Below, one piece after another: positions 23,149-35,900 of a stretch of DNA of 64,000 nt. A program made the position numbers and the translations under genes. This DNA comes from Dactylorhiza incarnata (Eukaryota > Streptophyta > Magnoliopsida > Asparagales > Orchidaceae), in assembly GCA_033032865.1 (NCBI GenBank), contig JAWHQI010000327.1, positions 310,001 through 374,000 of the forward strand, in the 5' to 3' direction. Under the pieces are notes generated by a model. It was not told the origin of the DNA and ran no database searches. It saw nothing but the letters and a program-made list of their open reading frames with translations. Numbering within the stretch: position 1 is the first letter of the stretch; each line of letters begins with the position of its first letter.

Positions 23149-23283
23149 TGATGCGTGAGTAATGGTAGTTGTCTGCCCCGAGTTTTTATACGACCTTGAT
23201 ATATTTTATATCCCTATGCTATATTTCGATAGGTACACTTGCCTTAATCGAGTATAGATTGGAGAACACAAATTTCTCTATCA
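23149..23283 (+). repeat. Right short LTR
   Basis: Second copy of the 134-base repeat, ending AATTTCTCTATCA before unrelated sequence CTCGCCTAG. Confidence 0.7.
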
Positions 23284-25127
23284 CTCGCCTAGTCCGTGCC
23301 TTCCTTGTACCTAGCTCAACCTTTGGTTTTGGAGGGGAAGCTCTTCTAGACTTCCAGGTACATGGCGGCGGACCTCCCTGCTGAAGCGTCTGGGGCATGC
23401 TTGTAGACATTTCTCTCTCTCCTGTTCCAGCCATTAGAGTTGTGGCGTTCGACTGTGGGATCAGTATCCTTCGACTACACTCAGGTTCGAACATTTGGAG
23501 TTAGGATTTTTCTGGCTTCAACAAGTTCAACATAAATTCATCAGATGTATGCGCATAAAGTCAAACATGTCAATAAAGGCTAATTCAGCCCATGGTGGTC
23601 GAAATTGACAATGTCAATAAAGGCCAATTCATCCCGTGTTGCTCAAAGTTGACAAGGCCATTCATTATAGGTTGTAAATATCCATTCGAGACAAGACAAA
23701 TCAATTCTGGAGTCTCGGGTTAACAATGGGGCTAAAGAGCTAAAATTGACACGTTTGGTCAATTTTATCCGCTTCATTCTAGACTTCTAGTAGGGCCCAT
23801 TTAGACTCCCAATTGATCACATTAGATCACCGCAAATACTTATGATCCAATTCGATCCATATTGGGGCACTTGACCTTACCAGGTCAATTATGTTAAGTT
23901 CAGAACAATCTGCACCAATTTGGTTGAATCAATCTTCAATGGGGTCAATGGGGCCAAGTTGACCAATTTTGTAAAATTAGCCTGATTTGATTGCCACCTT
24001 GCCTAATTAGCTTGGATAAGTCATGGTTTGACCAAGTATACCATCTTCCAGGTAACTCATGACTGAGCTAGCCATATCTATTCACTTTCAGAGTCATAAG
24101 CTTCCAATTAGGATTAAAGGTCAAATTGACCCATTTGGTCTCTCTTGACCCACTAGTTGTATCTCTAGCCCAATCATAACATCATATCATGGGGACCCAT
24201 TACAACATTCTAATGCATTATTGGGTCTTCAATGGATTGGTTGACCAATTTGGTCACACTTCATATTGACCTAATCTAGATCAATTAAGTTCCTTGATCA
24301 ATTATGTGACTAATTTACCCAAATGAAAATTTTGGGATGCTACAATAATCATATACCCAATAGCTTTCCCTAAGGTGTCCAATCATGTACAAAATATTTT
24401 TGCTCAAGAATTTGGTAAAATATCATCAATACCGAGAATGAGGCAAACGAAGCCTAAGCCTTTGACATGCAAAGCTCTGAGCACATTTGAAACCCTTAAT
24501 TCTAAAGCGAGGAAGGTGCTTTCGACTTAAAATGGTTAGGAGGCATGCAACAAAGCTATATTGGTAGTAAACAATGGCATGTTGTAAGATGAGGAACATC
24601 TCAGGTAAGAACGTAAGTTGAGTTGAGCTAACTCGTGAGCTCAACGAGTCGACCAGAAAAAAAACTCAAGCTTGAGCTCAGATATGACGAGCTCAAACTT
24701 TTTCATTTTTTTTAATATTTTAAAATAAATATATAGAAAATATGGCTCATGCGCAGCAAAATTTCTAAGCTCAAGCTTGACTCCACTATATATATCCCCA
24801 ACTTGAGCTCCATCCATACAATATGAGCTCGTCGAGTTTGAGCGCAAAATTACTAACTAGAGCTCCAGTCTGTGAAACTTGTCGAGCTTGGCTCAAGCTC
24901 GACCATTTACATCCCTAATCCCATGACTCGAGCGATCCAATCCCAAGCCAATGAAGTCCAATGAGTAATATTAGGCCATTTGTGGTGCATGGCTCGTAGG
25001 GAGGGCAAAGATGGAGATGACATATTCACAAATAAGACCCTACTCATCCTCAAATTGCAACCAACTCAATCCTTAAAGCCTACAAATTGTCCACGTGGGT
25101 TAAAAATAACCCATTAAGGTTGACTAA
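23284..25127. other. Unassigned stretch downstream of the esterase gene
   Basis: Non-coding, with many GGTCAA / TTGACC phrases like those in 9.3-12.2 kb, perhaps old LTR-element sequence. A patch at 24620-24900 has repeated GAGCTC and CTCAAGCTTGAGCTC words in both directions. No gene recognised. Confidence 0.4.
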
Positions 25128-25318
25128 GGCTTCGTTTGGCGCGGCTTATACGCTATTATCATAGATTGTATGTTTGGCAAGACAGGTTATGACCGCTACC
25201 AAGAAAATAAACTAGTTTTGAGCATAAAATGCATGATTTTTTTAGGTGAGGTCGGGCGTTCACGATCGACAGTTCATGACCACCAGTCACGATCGCCACC
25301 ACCACGCCAAAAGAAGCC
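25128..25318. mobile_element. Tourist-like MITE (PIF/Harbinger type)
   Basis: A 191-base element with 14-base inverted ends, GGCTTCGTTTGGCG on the left and CGCCAAAAGAAGCC on the right (one mismatch). It is flanked on both sides by TAA (25125-25127 and 25319-25321), the target duplication of PIF/Harbinger elements. Non-coding. Confidence 0.85.
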
Positions 25319-25804
25319 TAAGACCCACCAACTTTAAGTGGTGCCAATATGACTCAATGGTCAATTGGGTAAACACCCGGTCGACTCATTTAGTCAAACG
25401 AGTCAAGTTAACCCATTTGAGCTAACCAAGCCCCATTGAATCTTACTAGCCCTGTAGCCCACACATGAATTCCTCGGGTCAAATGTGTCAAGCCCCAAAC
25501 AATCAATCTGAGTCAATTTGACACGTGGGTTAAATTAATAATTCTAACTCTCCCTGACAAATTCAGTTTAAACAATTTTCATTTTTTACATCATACCAAA
25601 AATCAAAATGATAAATAATTTCTTTTTTTTTCCTTCACTACATTACTATAAAATAATTAATATTTATTTAAAATAAATAAATAATGGGGTGATTTCTGAC
25701 CCCTGCTGCAACTACTAAACCATATTGTATGAAATAGATATGTTATACACAGAAATGCAGAAATCCCAAACCATAACTTCAGCTTTTTAACTCAAATCAT
25801 TCTT
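25319..25804. other. 3' flank of the esterase gene
   Basis: No separate gene. On the minus strand this follows the stop codon at 25805-25807, so it should include the 3' untranslated region. AT-rich from 25560 to 25690. Confidence 0.4.
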
Positions 25805-25909
25805 CTAAAGACTTGCACCAATCAAAGAGCGAGATTCCTGCTGCTTTAAAGTATTTGCAACATGAGCAATAACACCAGCACCGGCGTTGTGAAGCCATTC
25901 GTTCTTCAC
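25805..25909 (-). CDS. Esterase terminal exon i
   Basis: Encodes VKNEWLHNAGAGVIAHVANT and LKQQESRSLIGASL, then TAG. Acceptor CGTTGCAG. Confidence 0.85.
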   Translation of the reverse strand: MKNEWLHNAGAGVIAHVANTLKQQESRSLIGASL

Positions 25910-26950
25910 CTGCAACGAAGAAATCAGATTCGAACAAAAAAACACGTAAATATCACCAACAAGCAGAGAAGATGCACCATACATGGATGTTGTTGTGAGC
26001 AAAGAAGGGCAAAAATGCTGAGTGGAAACTGACATCAACCTTCTTCCACCCCACTCTCTGCAGCCCATGAATCATCTCCTCTGATACATCAAGAGAATCA
26101 GTAAAAGAACCCAAAAGAAAACCAGAGGAAAAGAATCATGGGAGCTTTCTTCTCTCATCGCCATCTACCTTCAACGATATCATGATATTCGGCTGTATTT
26201 TGCGTGTTCGGCGCATTTTTGGCCGCCTTTTTCGCCTTAGCTGCTTCTGGAGGAAAACGAGGGCCGCCTGATAAGATTGGGGGGCAATATTGCACGTTTA
26301 CGATGTGTTTGTAGCCGTCCAATGATCGTTGCGGTGGCTGCATGTAAGCAATAGATAGTTTCTTCATGATCATTAGACTTCAATTCGAACTATAATTCCT
26401 CATTTTTCGTATGTTCTTGCCGAGTCCTGCTTAATGCGTAAAATCTATTCTTAGGAGATAATTTTCACCAAATTTTATTCATGTTACCCTCAGGTCTACC
26501 AATTCCAAAAGGCTATTTTCATTTACCATATATTTTATAAATGTAGCTCCAGTTGTTCCTCTGATTTAATGTCCATTCCAGAAGGCTTTCATAAACATCA
26601 TTTGTTGATAGACAGTGAACGCTAACTCAAGGGGGGAATGACCAGCCTGAAACAACGTTGTGAACGGAGGAATTTGGCTTTCAGCGCTCCGCGCAGAACA
26701 AAAACAAGGCACTCGTATGATTCCACCTCCATTGGCTCCACAAATGTGAGCAAAATCATTCTCAAACATGACACTAATCTTTCATTAAATTAAAAACTTT
26801 TAGCCGAAGGAGGATTGTCATGATTATGAGTCGTGTTTGTTATAAGGTTGCAGATGTCGGATGTCGGACTCATGTCGGTTTGAGTTTTTTTATGTCGGAT
26901 ATTGGATTGCGGGGATATATCAAGGACATTTCAAAATATCGGATTATAGT

Positions 26951-26981
<31 letters not shown>

Positions 26982-29900
26982 AAATATCAACATAATATTT
27001 TTCATTTATTAATTAGATCGTAATTATTTTATCTAATTAAGTATAACCTAAAATTCATATGAGAAAATTAAACTACTAACAAGTGTCAAAACAATTTATA
27101 ATATATATATATCAAAATATCAACATAATATTTTTCATTTATTAATTAGATCATAATTATTTTATCTATGTTATGTGCCTGGATCGTTGCGGATCTAGAC
27201 CGTGTGAGGGGGCCGATTGAGAAAAAGAGGGGAAGAGGAGAAGGAGAAACCGAGAGAGGGAGAGAGAGAGCGAGAGAGGAGGCGGAGGCTGGCGTTGCTA
27301 GCGGACATTGCTAGCGGTAGGCGGAAGCGACGGCGGAAGGCGATAGCGGCAGCGATAGCTAGGGCGTCGTCTGTCGTGCGAACCGGAAGAGAGGGAGAGA
27401 GAGAATTAGAGAGAGAAGGGGATTTGGAAAATAACTTCTTGCTTCCCATTCCTCCAAACCAACCGGACCATATAGGTCCTAAACTCCACCAAAACGAACC
27501 GGCTTGGTTCGACATAAAAACCCAAACATAAGGTTTGCGCCCCTCACCTGGGCTTACTACAAGTGAGAGCAAACATTTGAAATAAAAGATACTACGAAAT
27601 TAACATAGCAACGTCAGGTGGCTTCGGTTGGTTGGCGACGTCGGTAGGTGCGCCCCCAATATGGATCCGATGCTTCGAGTGCCGTAACATCACCCTCCTC
27701 GTTCGAAGACAGCTTGTCCTCAAGCTGTGCTGGAATGTGCACCAAGGGGGCTGAAGGCGGGGGCCCCACGTACTGCTTGAGCTGGGAAATGTGGAAGACA
27801 TCATGAATGCGAGCCTCGGGTGGCAAGGCGAGACGGTAAGCCACGTTGCCAATGCGCTCGGTGATGGTAAAGGGACCAAAGAACTTCGGCCCCAACTTGT
27901 TGGAGGGAGGGCGGGTCGCCGTAAGTTGGCGATAGGGGCGGCGGCGTACCCACACCCAGTCCCCTATCGTGAAGGTGAGATCCCTATGTCCACGGTTGTA
28001 GGCAATCTCCATACGTTGCTGGACTTGCAATAAGCGATCCCGGGCAGCTTGTAAGAACGTGTCGCGGTCCTCCAATTCTTGATCTATGGCCATCAGGCGA
28101 GCCGAACCACCGGTGTATGACAGAAGTCGTGGCGGCTCGCGACCGTAGATGAGGCGGAACGGAGTGGTCCGCAAAGCCGTATGATATGCCGTGTTGTAAC
28201 AATATTCCACCCATGGTAGCCAATGCGGCCATTCCCACGGCCGGTCCCCGGTCACACATCTTAGGTACATCTCCAATGTGCAGTTGACCACCTCGGTTTG
28301 CCCGTCTGACTGCGGATGGTAGGCGGATGAAAAAGCCAACTTGGTGCCGCTAAGGACGAAGAGTTCGCGCCAAAAGTTACTTGTGAAAACCTTGTCCCTG
28401 TCGGACACCAGCGTCTCCGGCATGCCGTGTAGGCGAAAGATCTCCTGGAAGAAAACGCGGGCCACGTGCTCCGCGACGAGCGGTCGGGCGAGGGGAATGA
28501 AATGGGCGCCCTTAGAGAATCGGTCCACCACCACCATCAAGATACATTTGCCGCGAACCGGGGGAAGTCCCTCCACAAAATCCAACGAGAGGTCCGCCCA
28601 AACTTGAGTGGGGATAGGTAGAGGTTGAAGCAACCCAGCCGGCAAGAGGTGGTCCGCCTTGTTTTGTTGACAGACGGCGCATGTGAAGATGAATTCGTGG
28701 ACGTCACGGCGCATCCCCTTCCAATAAAATTCCGCTCGGAGGCGTTGAAGAGTGCGGTGAACTCCTTCATGGCTGCGGAGGTGAACGTCACCCACAATCT
28801 TGGGAATGAGAGGCGAGGAGGGGCCGACATACAGCCGTCCGTGGTGATATATGAGGCCTTGACGAGCTGTCCACGAGGCATCCGGAATTCCTAGCTCCGC
28901 TCGGCGTAGTAGTTCGGAGAGACTGGCGGAGTCGTGGATCTCTTGACGGAGCAAGGAGAGCAGGTCAGCGGTCGGAAAGGAAATGGCGCAAAGCGCTGTT
29001 GGCGGCGGGGCGTCCCGACGGGAGAGCGCGTCAGCGGCGCGATTGAGAGAGCCCGCCTTATGCTCCACTTGAAAATCGAACCCGAGTAATTTGCTAACCC
29101 ACCGCTGTTGCGGTACGGTAGTGAGGCGCTGCTCCAAGAGATACTTGAGACTGTAGTGGTTGGTCCGCACAATGAAGGGTCGGCCCCATAGGTATGTCCT
29201 CCAATGTTGAACTGCTTTAGCGAGCCCGATGAGTTCTTGCTCGTAGGCCGGTAACTTCCGGTGGTGGATGGCCGTCTGACGGCTGAAGTAGGCCACGGGA
29301 TGACCCTCTTGTTGCAACACCGCTCCGTAGCCCAATCTGGAGGCATCACACTCGACAAGGAATGGGACGGTGAAATCTGGAAGGCGGAGGACGGGGGCGG
29401 CCAATAGAGCTTCCTTAAGGGCCCGGAATGCCGCGATAGCAGCGTCTGTCCACGCAAAAGCGTTCTTCCGCAATAAGCTGATCAGAGGGGCGGCCACGGT
29501 TCCGTAATCGCGGATGAAACGGCGATAATAGCCCGTGAGGCCGAGGAATCCGCGAAGGTCGGTGATGTTTTGCGGTTGCCGCCACGCCGCTACGCCGCTA
29601 CGCCTTCGAGCTTGGTCGGATCGGCCGCCACGCCGGAATGATCCACCACATGGCCCAAGTAGGCGATGGAGCGTTGCCCGAATGAACACTTCGACGGCTT
29701 CAAGACGAAGTGGTGCCGGTGGGCCATTTGCAGGACTTCCCGGAGATGGTGTAGGTGATCCTCCCATGATTTGCTATACACCAAAATATCGTCAAAGAAA
29801 ACGAGAACGGACTTGCGGAGGAAGGGTTGGAATACCTCGTTCATCAACGCTTGGAAGGTGGAGGGCGCGTTCGTCAGGCCGAAAGGCATAACGAGGAATT

Positions 29901-32900
29901 CGAAATGGCCGTGATGCGCCCGGAAGGCCGTCTTCTCCACGTCCGGCTCCGCCATGCGGACTTGATGGTACCCGGAGAATAAGTCGAGTTTGGAGAAATA
30001 ACATGCGCCATGTAGCTCATCCAAGAGCTCGTCCACCACCGGGATCGGAAATTTGTCCTTGACGGTGAAAGCGTTGAGGGCACGGTAGTCCACACACATG
30101 CGCCACGTGCTATCTTTCTTGTGAACTAGCAGCACCGGGGAGGAGAATGGAGAGATGCTGCGGCGGATGAGACCCTGCTGGAGGAGGAGATCGCACTGTC
30201 GTTCGATCTCGTCTTTTTGGAGGTAGGGGTACCGGTACGGTCGTACCACCACCGGAGCCGCTCCCGGAAGAAGGCAAATGCGATGGTCCTGTGGGCGCCT
30301 CGGAGGAAGGCCCAAACGCGGGCTAAAAAGAGCCGGCATGGAGTGAAGGAGAGCCGCCAGGGTTGTGGGCTGATCCGCCGCCGTCGGCAGGGCTGGCACG
30401 GTTGGCTCGGTATGCACTAAGAAGGAAGAGGGGGGCTGTCCTGCGGCTTGCCCCTGCCATCGGACTACCCGGGAGCCCGTGCTCCAGGAAATGGTCATGC
30501 GGTCGAAATCCCACGTGAGTGGACCCAAGGTGCGCAGCCAACGCACGCCCAATACTATGTCGAACTCCCGAAGATCAACAAGGAAAAGGTCCGTCTGGTA
30601 TGAAGAGCCGTCCACATCAAATGCTACGCGGCGACATACGCCCGGGCAGGGCATTTGTTGTCCATTGGCCACGGCGACCGTGACGTGGCTGCGCGCTATG
30701 AAAGGGAGTTGAAGCTGGAGGGCACGGTCCTTGCGGATGAAGCTGTGGGTGCTGCCCGTGTCCAAGAGGGCGAGAAGGGTGGTGCCCATGATGGTCACGA
30801 AAAGCTGAATGGTGCAGCCCTCCTGGGGCCCTTCGACAGCATGGAGGGAGAGATGAGGGGTACCGGACTCGTCATAGCCGTCATCGTCGTCCTCGGTGGG
30901 GTCGTCAACCTCCAACCAAAAGAGGCGTTTGCACCGATGCGAGGGAGTGTAAAACTCGTCGCAATTGAAACATAAGCCCTTCTCACGGCGGGCCGTCATC
31001 TCGGGACGGGTGAGGCGGCGGCGGAAAGCTGGGCGTGGAGGCTGATCCCCGTCCGACGGTGGTGGCGGTGGACGCTGAAAGTTTGTGGTAGGCCGTAGGC
31101 GGCCCGGCGGCGGTGCATCCAAAGCGAGGCGGCGGTCGAAAGCGCGGGCAAAGCTCATAGCAGTTAGGAGATCCGGGGGCTTTTGAAATTCCACATCCCA
31201 ACGGAGGCGCTCCGGCAACCCGGCGGTAAAGAACGATATCTGCTGGGTTGGTAACACGGTCGTGGCGCGGGAGAGCAGCAGTTGAAATTGCTCGAGGTAG
31301 GTGTCGATGGAGCCCGTGCATTTTAGAGCAATTAAATCGCCGAGAGGGTTACCCGGCATCGCCGGCCCAAAGCGGAGGGAGCATGCGGCTCGGAAATCAG
31401 TCCATGAAATGGCGGGGTGCTCCAAGAGGAGTTGTGTGACCCATAATTGCGCCGGCCCGAGTAAGTGGAAAGAGGCCACGCCCACACGCTCCGCGTCGGG
31501 AGTGTGCTGGTTAGTAAAGAAGAACTCGCAGCGAGTTAGCCATGGAAGAGGGTCTTCGCGCCCTTCGTAGAGGGGAAAATCCATCCGGACGAAGCGATGG
31601 TTGTTGTAAGGGTCGCCGCGCGACGGCGGTGTGGAGTCCATCCGACTTTCGGACGGGGCTGCGGCGGGGTATGGCGGAGACGGCGGAACGTCGCTGGCAG
31701 CATCCAAGTGCGCGTTAAGGGCCTCCATTTTTTCGTTTTGGGTGGCATACATGGACTGAAACATTTCCATGAGTTGAGCAAGAGAAGGACCCCCATCAGC
31801 CATTGGAAGAGGAGGGTGTTCGGCGAGGGCAGCAGCCCTGCTGCGGCACGGGCGGGCGGTAACGGAAGGGGCGGCCGGCGAGAACCCGTTAGGGCGGCGC
31901 GGTAGGTTCGGGGAAGGGAGATCCCGGTGTTTAGCTCTGATACCAAGTTGTTATGTGCCCGGATCGTTGCGGATCTAGACCGTGTGAGGGGGCCGATTGA
32001 GGAGGAAGAACTTCCCGTTTGGGAGGGATCCGTTGTGGAGATCTGCGGAAAAAGAGGGGAAGAGGAGAAGGAGAAACCGAGAGAGGGAGAGAGAGCGAGA
32101 GAGGAGGCGGAGGCTGGCGTTGCTAGCGGACATTGCTAGCGGTAGGCGGAAGCGACGGCGGAAGGCGATAGCGGCAGCGATAGCTAGGGCGTCGTCTGTC
32201 GTGCGAACCGGAAGAGAGGGAGAGAGAGAATTAGAGAGAGAAGGGGATTTGGAAAATAACTTCTTGCTTCCCATTCCTCCAAACCAACCGGACCATATAG
32301 GTCCTAAACTCCACCAAAACAAACCGGCTTGGTTCGACATAAAAACCCAAACATAAGGTTCGCGCCCCTCACTTGGGCTTACTACAAGTGAGAGCAAACA
32401 TTTGAAATAAAAGATACTACGAAATTAACATAGCAACGTCAGGTGGCTTCGGTTGGTTGGCGACGTCGGTAGGTGCGCCCCCAATATGGATCCGATGCTT
32501 CGAGTGCCGTAACAATCTAATTAAGTATAACCTAAAATTCATATGAGAAAATTAAACTACTAACAAGTGTCAAAACAATTTATAATAAATAAGAAATGTT
32601 ACGTACTTTCAATCATGTAATACAACATCGCAAAATCATATTTAAATAGAAAATATAGTCGTACATCAACTTAATACCAAAATGTGAGTGCTTCACAAAA
32701 TCTGCTACTCTAATATAAATATATAATATTGTTTTCCTGAAATCAATGAACGAACATTTGAGTAAGAACTATATTAAAGATTATTGAACATGACGAAAAG
32801 AATCAACTAAATACAACTCACCTAAATAACATAATGATTTTTGATCTGTTGGGTAGTCCTCGAAAGTGTACAACATTAGTGCATCAACAATGTACTCCTC

Positions 32901-35900
32901 AAAATTCTCATCCTCATCCCTCTCCGACATAGGTCATTTTCCTTTCATTTTTTTCCGCACATGTCTGTTTTAAAGTCGGCCTTGCAATTCTCCTAAAATC
33001 CACATCAGCATCGAAAATGTCACCAATCTGAGCCCAAGTCAACCCATTTCCAGGAAACACTTCGTCATCATCATTTACAACATCATCAACAGGGCACACT
33101 AACCACTTAGCAAATTTTCCTTCAACAATACTCTTTGCAGACAATGAGTCTCGAGATGAATCAGAATATTTAGACTTCAACTTAGAATTGAAATTCACAA
33201 ATTCAAGATCATTCAATCTTTTGCTTTCTAGTCTATTCCTATTCTTGGAATGAATCAAAATATAATATAAATATTAAAATTTGTTAACATCTCAAAATAT
33301 TATTGAAAATTATATATATATATAAGTAAATTACTATTTCAAAAGTGTTACAATTCCTTTTGCAATCGGAAGAACTAGTTGTCAAGTTTAAGAATCTCAT
33401 GATCATAGTTCTCAAATTTGAAGTTTCCATTCCATAGAACTTCCACCAATGAGTTTATAGAAAAATAACAAATTATTAATAGTTCAGTACAAATAAATAA
33501 TTCAACAATTGTTTAGTGAAAAATATTATTGAAAATATACTTGATTAAACCCCGAGAGTACTCTTTGACTTTTTTCTATGTCCCGGGCAAATAATCTTTG
33601 CTCTAGCTGATAAACTTTAACCTCAGCAGTAATGACATCTTGCTTAGAAGGATCATGAGAGTGCATTTTAGTGAGGTGGTCAATAAATCCACCCATAAAC
33701 TTTGGGTCTCCACCTATCTCCTCCCTATTTGGGTAGTAGAAGAAGGGATTCAAAAAATAACATGTTAGATGTAGAAGGCTGCTCATCTTAGTCTCTACTC
33801 CTCTATCTATCAACTTCCGTATGGGAAGATATTTACTCTCCTTAAACTTAAGAGCAGATGTAACCTCCTTTATAGCCTTCTTCATATCACCATACAACCA
33901 TCACATTGAAGGTGTGTGTCCCCATCAGCTCTTCTGAGGACTTTCACCAATGAGGCAAATACAAGAATGACAAGCTCAACATTCAGCCAAAAAGTCCCAC
34001 CTAAAACTGTAATTGTAACCTACAATTTAAGATAATAGAAAGAAAAGTAACAAATTAATCATAGATCAATAGGTACTAGACTACAACACATGAATATTAG
34101 ATCTAACTAATAAGATACCTATTTGCCCGCATCACTACCGGATATTTTGGTAGCATCCCACCTTGCTGATATAAACATCTCCCGCAACTGCCTCTTCTTC
34201 TCATGGATGCTCTGTAATGAAAGAAATGTTCTAGCGAATCTGATCACTCCAGGGCGCACAAGATCATGGGACTCAAGTCTTTTGTAGTCTTCATAAACAT
34301 GTCAAGGGAGATAATATGTCCATATATAAACACTGACAATTGACGTTCTATTGCGATTGCACTCTTGATTTGCTTTAATCTAGCAATGTCATGACGAAGC
34401 AAATTTATTATGCGTGTAGCGCTTGAAGTCCAAAAGAGCCATGGCCTCTTCAAAGTCATCAATATTGATGTCGCCATGTTATTGGACGCATTATCACTCG
34501 TATTATATTCTCCTCTCTTGGACCATCTGGGCTGACAATTGCCTCATCCACAAAATCAAAAATAAACTTCCATCATGCGTGGATGAGGGTACATTCTTGG
34601 ATAGCCAAAATGCCACCCCAACAATAGTGTGCACCACTATGTTCACGATGCTTCTCCCCTTTCTATCTGTACATGCATCTGTAAGAATACTACAGTCATG
34701 CACCCTACAGGTTTGAGTGAATGTACTTAGCATCTCCGTCGTCCGTTGAACCTCCATCTTGAAGAATTTCTCCCTCGTCTCATATGGGGTTGACCCCTTC
34801 ATCCATGGTCCACATTGCCCAACTGCATGCAACATATGTTGGAATGATGTAGTAGCATACGCGACATTGAACGGAATGTCTGTCTCGTATGCCCACCTAG
34901 CAATATACAAGCATGCATCATCCCTATCTTTTTTCTTATACTTGCTATCAATGGTGGTTTGTATCCCTTTGCTACTCTCGGCAGGTTGGACAAATTGATC
35001 CATATTTCCTTTAGTAACTACCCCTATATAGACTCCTTTGCGTGGCTTCTTCTTTGTCACTATCCACTCCTCCAACAACTACCTCTTCAAAAGCTATTTG
35101 CAACCTTTTAGTGTTAGACTTTTTGGTTGCTTTTATGCAAAGTTTAAATATCCCTCAACCTTCCCTTTAACATCAGATGGTACCGTTGGACATGCCTTAA
35201 CGTTGCCCCTTATCCCAGCTAAATGATGTTTTAAGCGGGTAATTCCACCATTCACAATTTGCTTGCAATATATGCACCGTATTCGATTGATGTCATTTGG
35301 AGTCACCTTCTCACCAAATGCCAAACAGGGATCTCTACCTATTAGGGAAGAAACGCTAGGAATCTTGCTAGAACCTTATGATGAATTCATTTTATACCAA
35401 AAAAATAGTTATAAATTTTTTGAACAAATTTTAAAAAAAGTAACATGAGTGATATTTTTAAATCTCGATTCTCACAACATTGGTGTCATCATTCATCAAT
35501 GATCATTAATCAGTCTAATCACCTAAGGCTCAACATTAATTTTGCAACACCAAAAATATTATATATTGCATCAAGTGAAAAGACAATGATATATCGACTA
35601 TAAAAAAACAACGATATTCCAAATTCCAAAAAAACCTCCTCCTTTGTCATTACTATGATAGCACCAATGATTCATTATTCAATAAGACATGCTCAATGTA
35701 AACTACGATAACAAGAAAGTAGTTTAGATAGGGAATCACAAAAAATTCTCATCATTTATTGAAACTTAATATTGAAATAATATTGAAACTTAAGTGTATA
35801 TCTGAATATTTTTTTCACATCATATGTTGCAATGAAAAACACCAAAAGCATAGAGGATGACATCATATATTCGGCAAAATAATATATTCGGGTCTCGGCA

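Larger units (their letters stand above)
20992..23283 (+). mobile_element. Non-autonomous short-LTR retrotransposon with Athila-type primer site
   Basis: Two direct repeats of 134-135 bases (20992-21125 and 23149-23283) begin TGATG and end CTCTATCA, giving the TG...CA ends expected of LTRs with a TGAT/ATCA inverted pair. A primer-binding site follows the left copy. The 2.0-kb interior is AT-rich, with only a decayed open region near 21480-21980. A phrase GCATGTGGGAGTGCTTTCCC near 22730 resembles the purine-rich stretch near the 3' end of Athila-type elements. No matching 5-base target duplication was found (ATAGT before, CTCGC after), so it is old or rearranged. Confidence 0.6.
27169..32514 (-). 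mobile_element. Ty3/gypsy chromovirus-type retrotransposon, young
   Basis: A 5,346-base element with LTRs at 27169-27689 and 31949-32514, flanked by the 5-base duplication ATCTA (27164-27168 and 32515-32519). Primer site and polypurine tract are in place on the minus strand. The LTRs differ by about four substitutions, a two-base microsatellite step and one 47-base block present only in the right LTR. It sits inside the hAT element, which sits inside the esterase intron. Confidence 0.95.

Noticed and set aside
24620..24900. GAGCTC-rich inverted words as a MITE
   Set aside because: The words recur irregularly; no clear ends or flanking duplication.
26566..26769. Minus-strand 67-codon open frame as an extra esterase exon
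   Set aside because: Exons f and g already join in phase at the conserved family sequence, leaving no place for it.
27195..27572. 125-codon open frame with FSKSPSLSNSLSPS in the chromovirus LTR (also at 31975-32397)
   Set aside because: It lies wholly in the LTR, present in both copies, and is low complexity.
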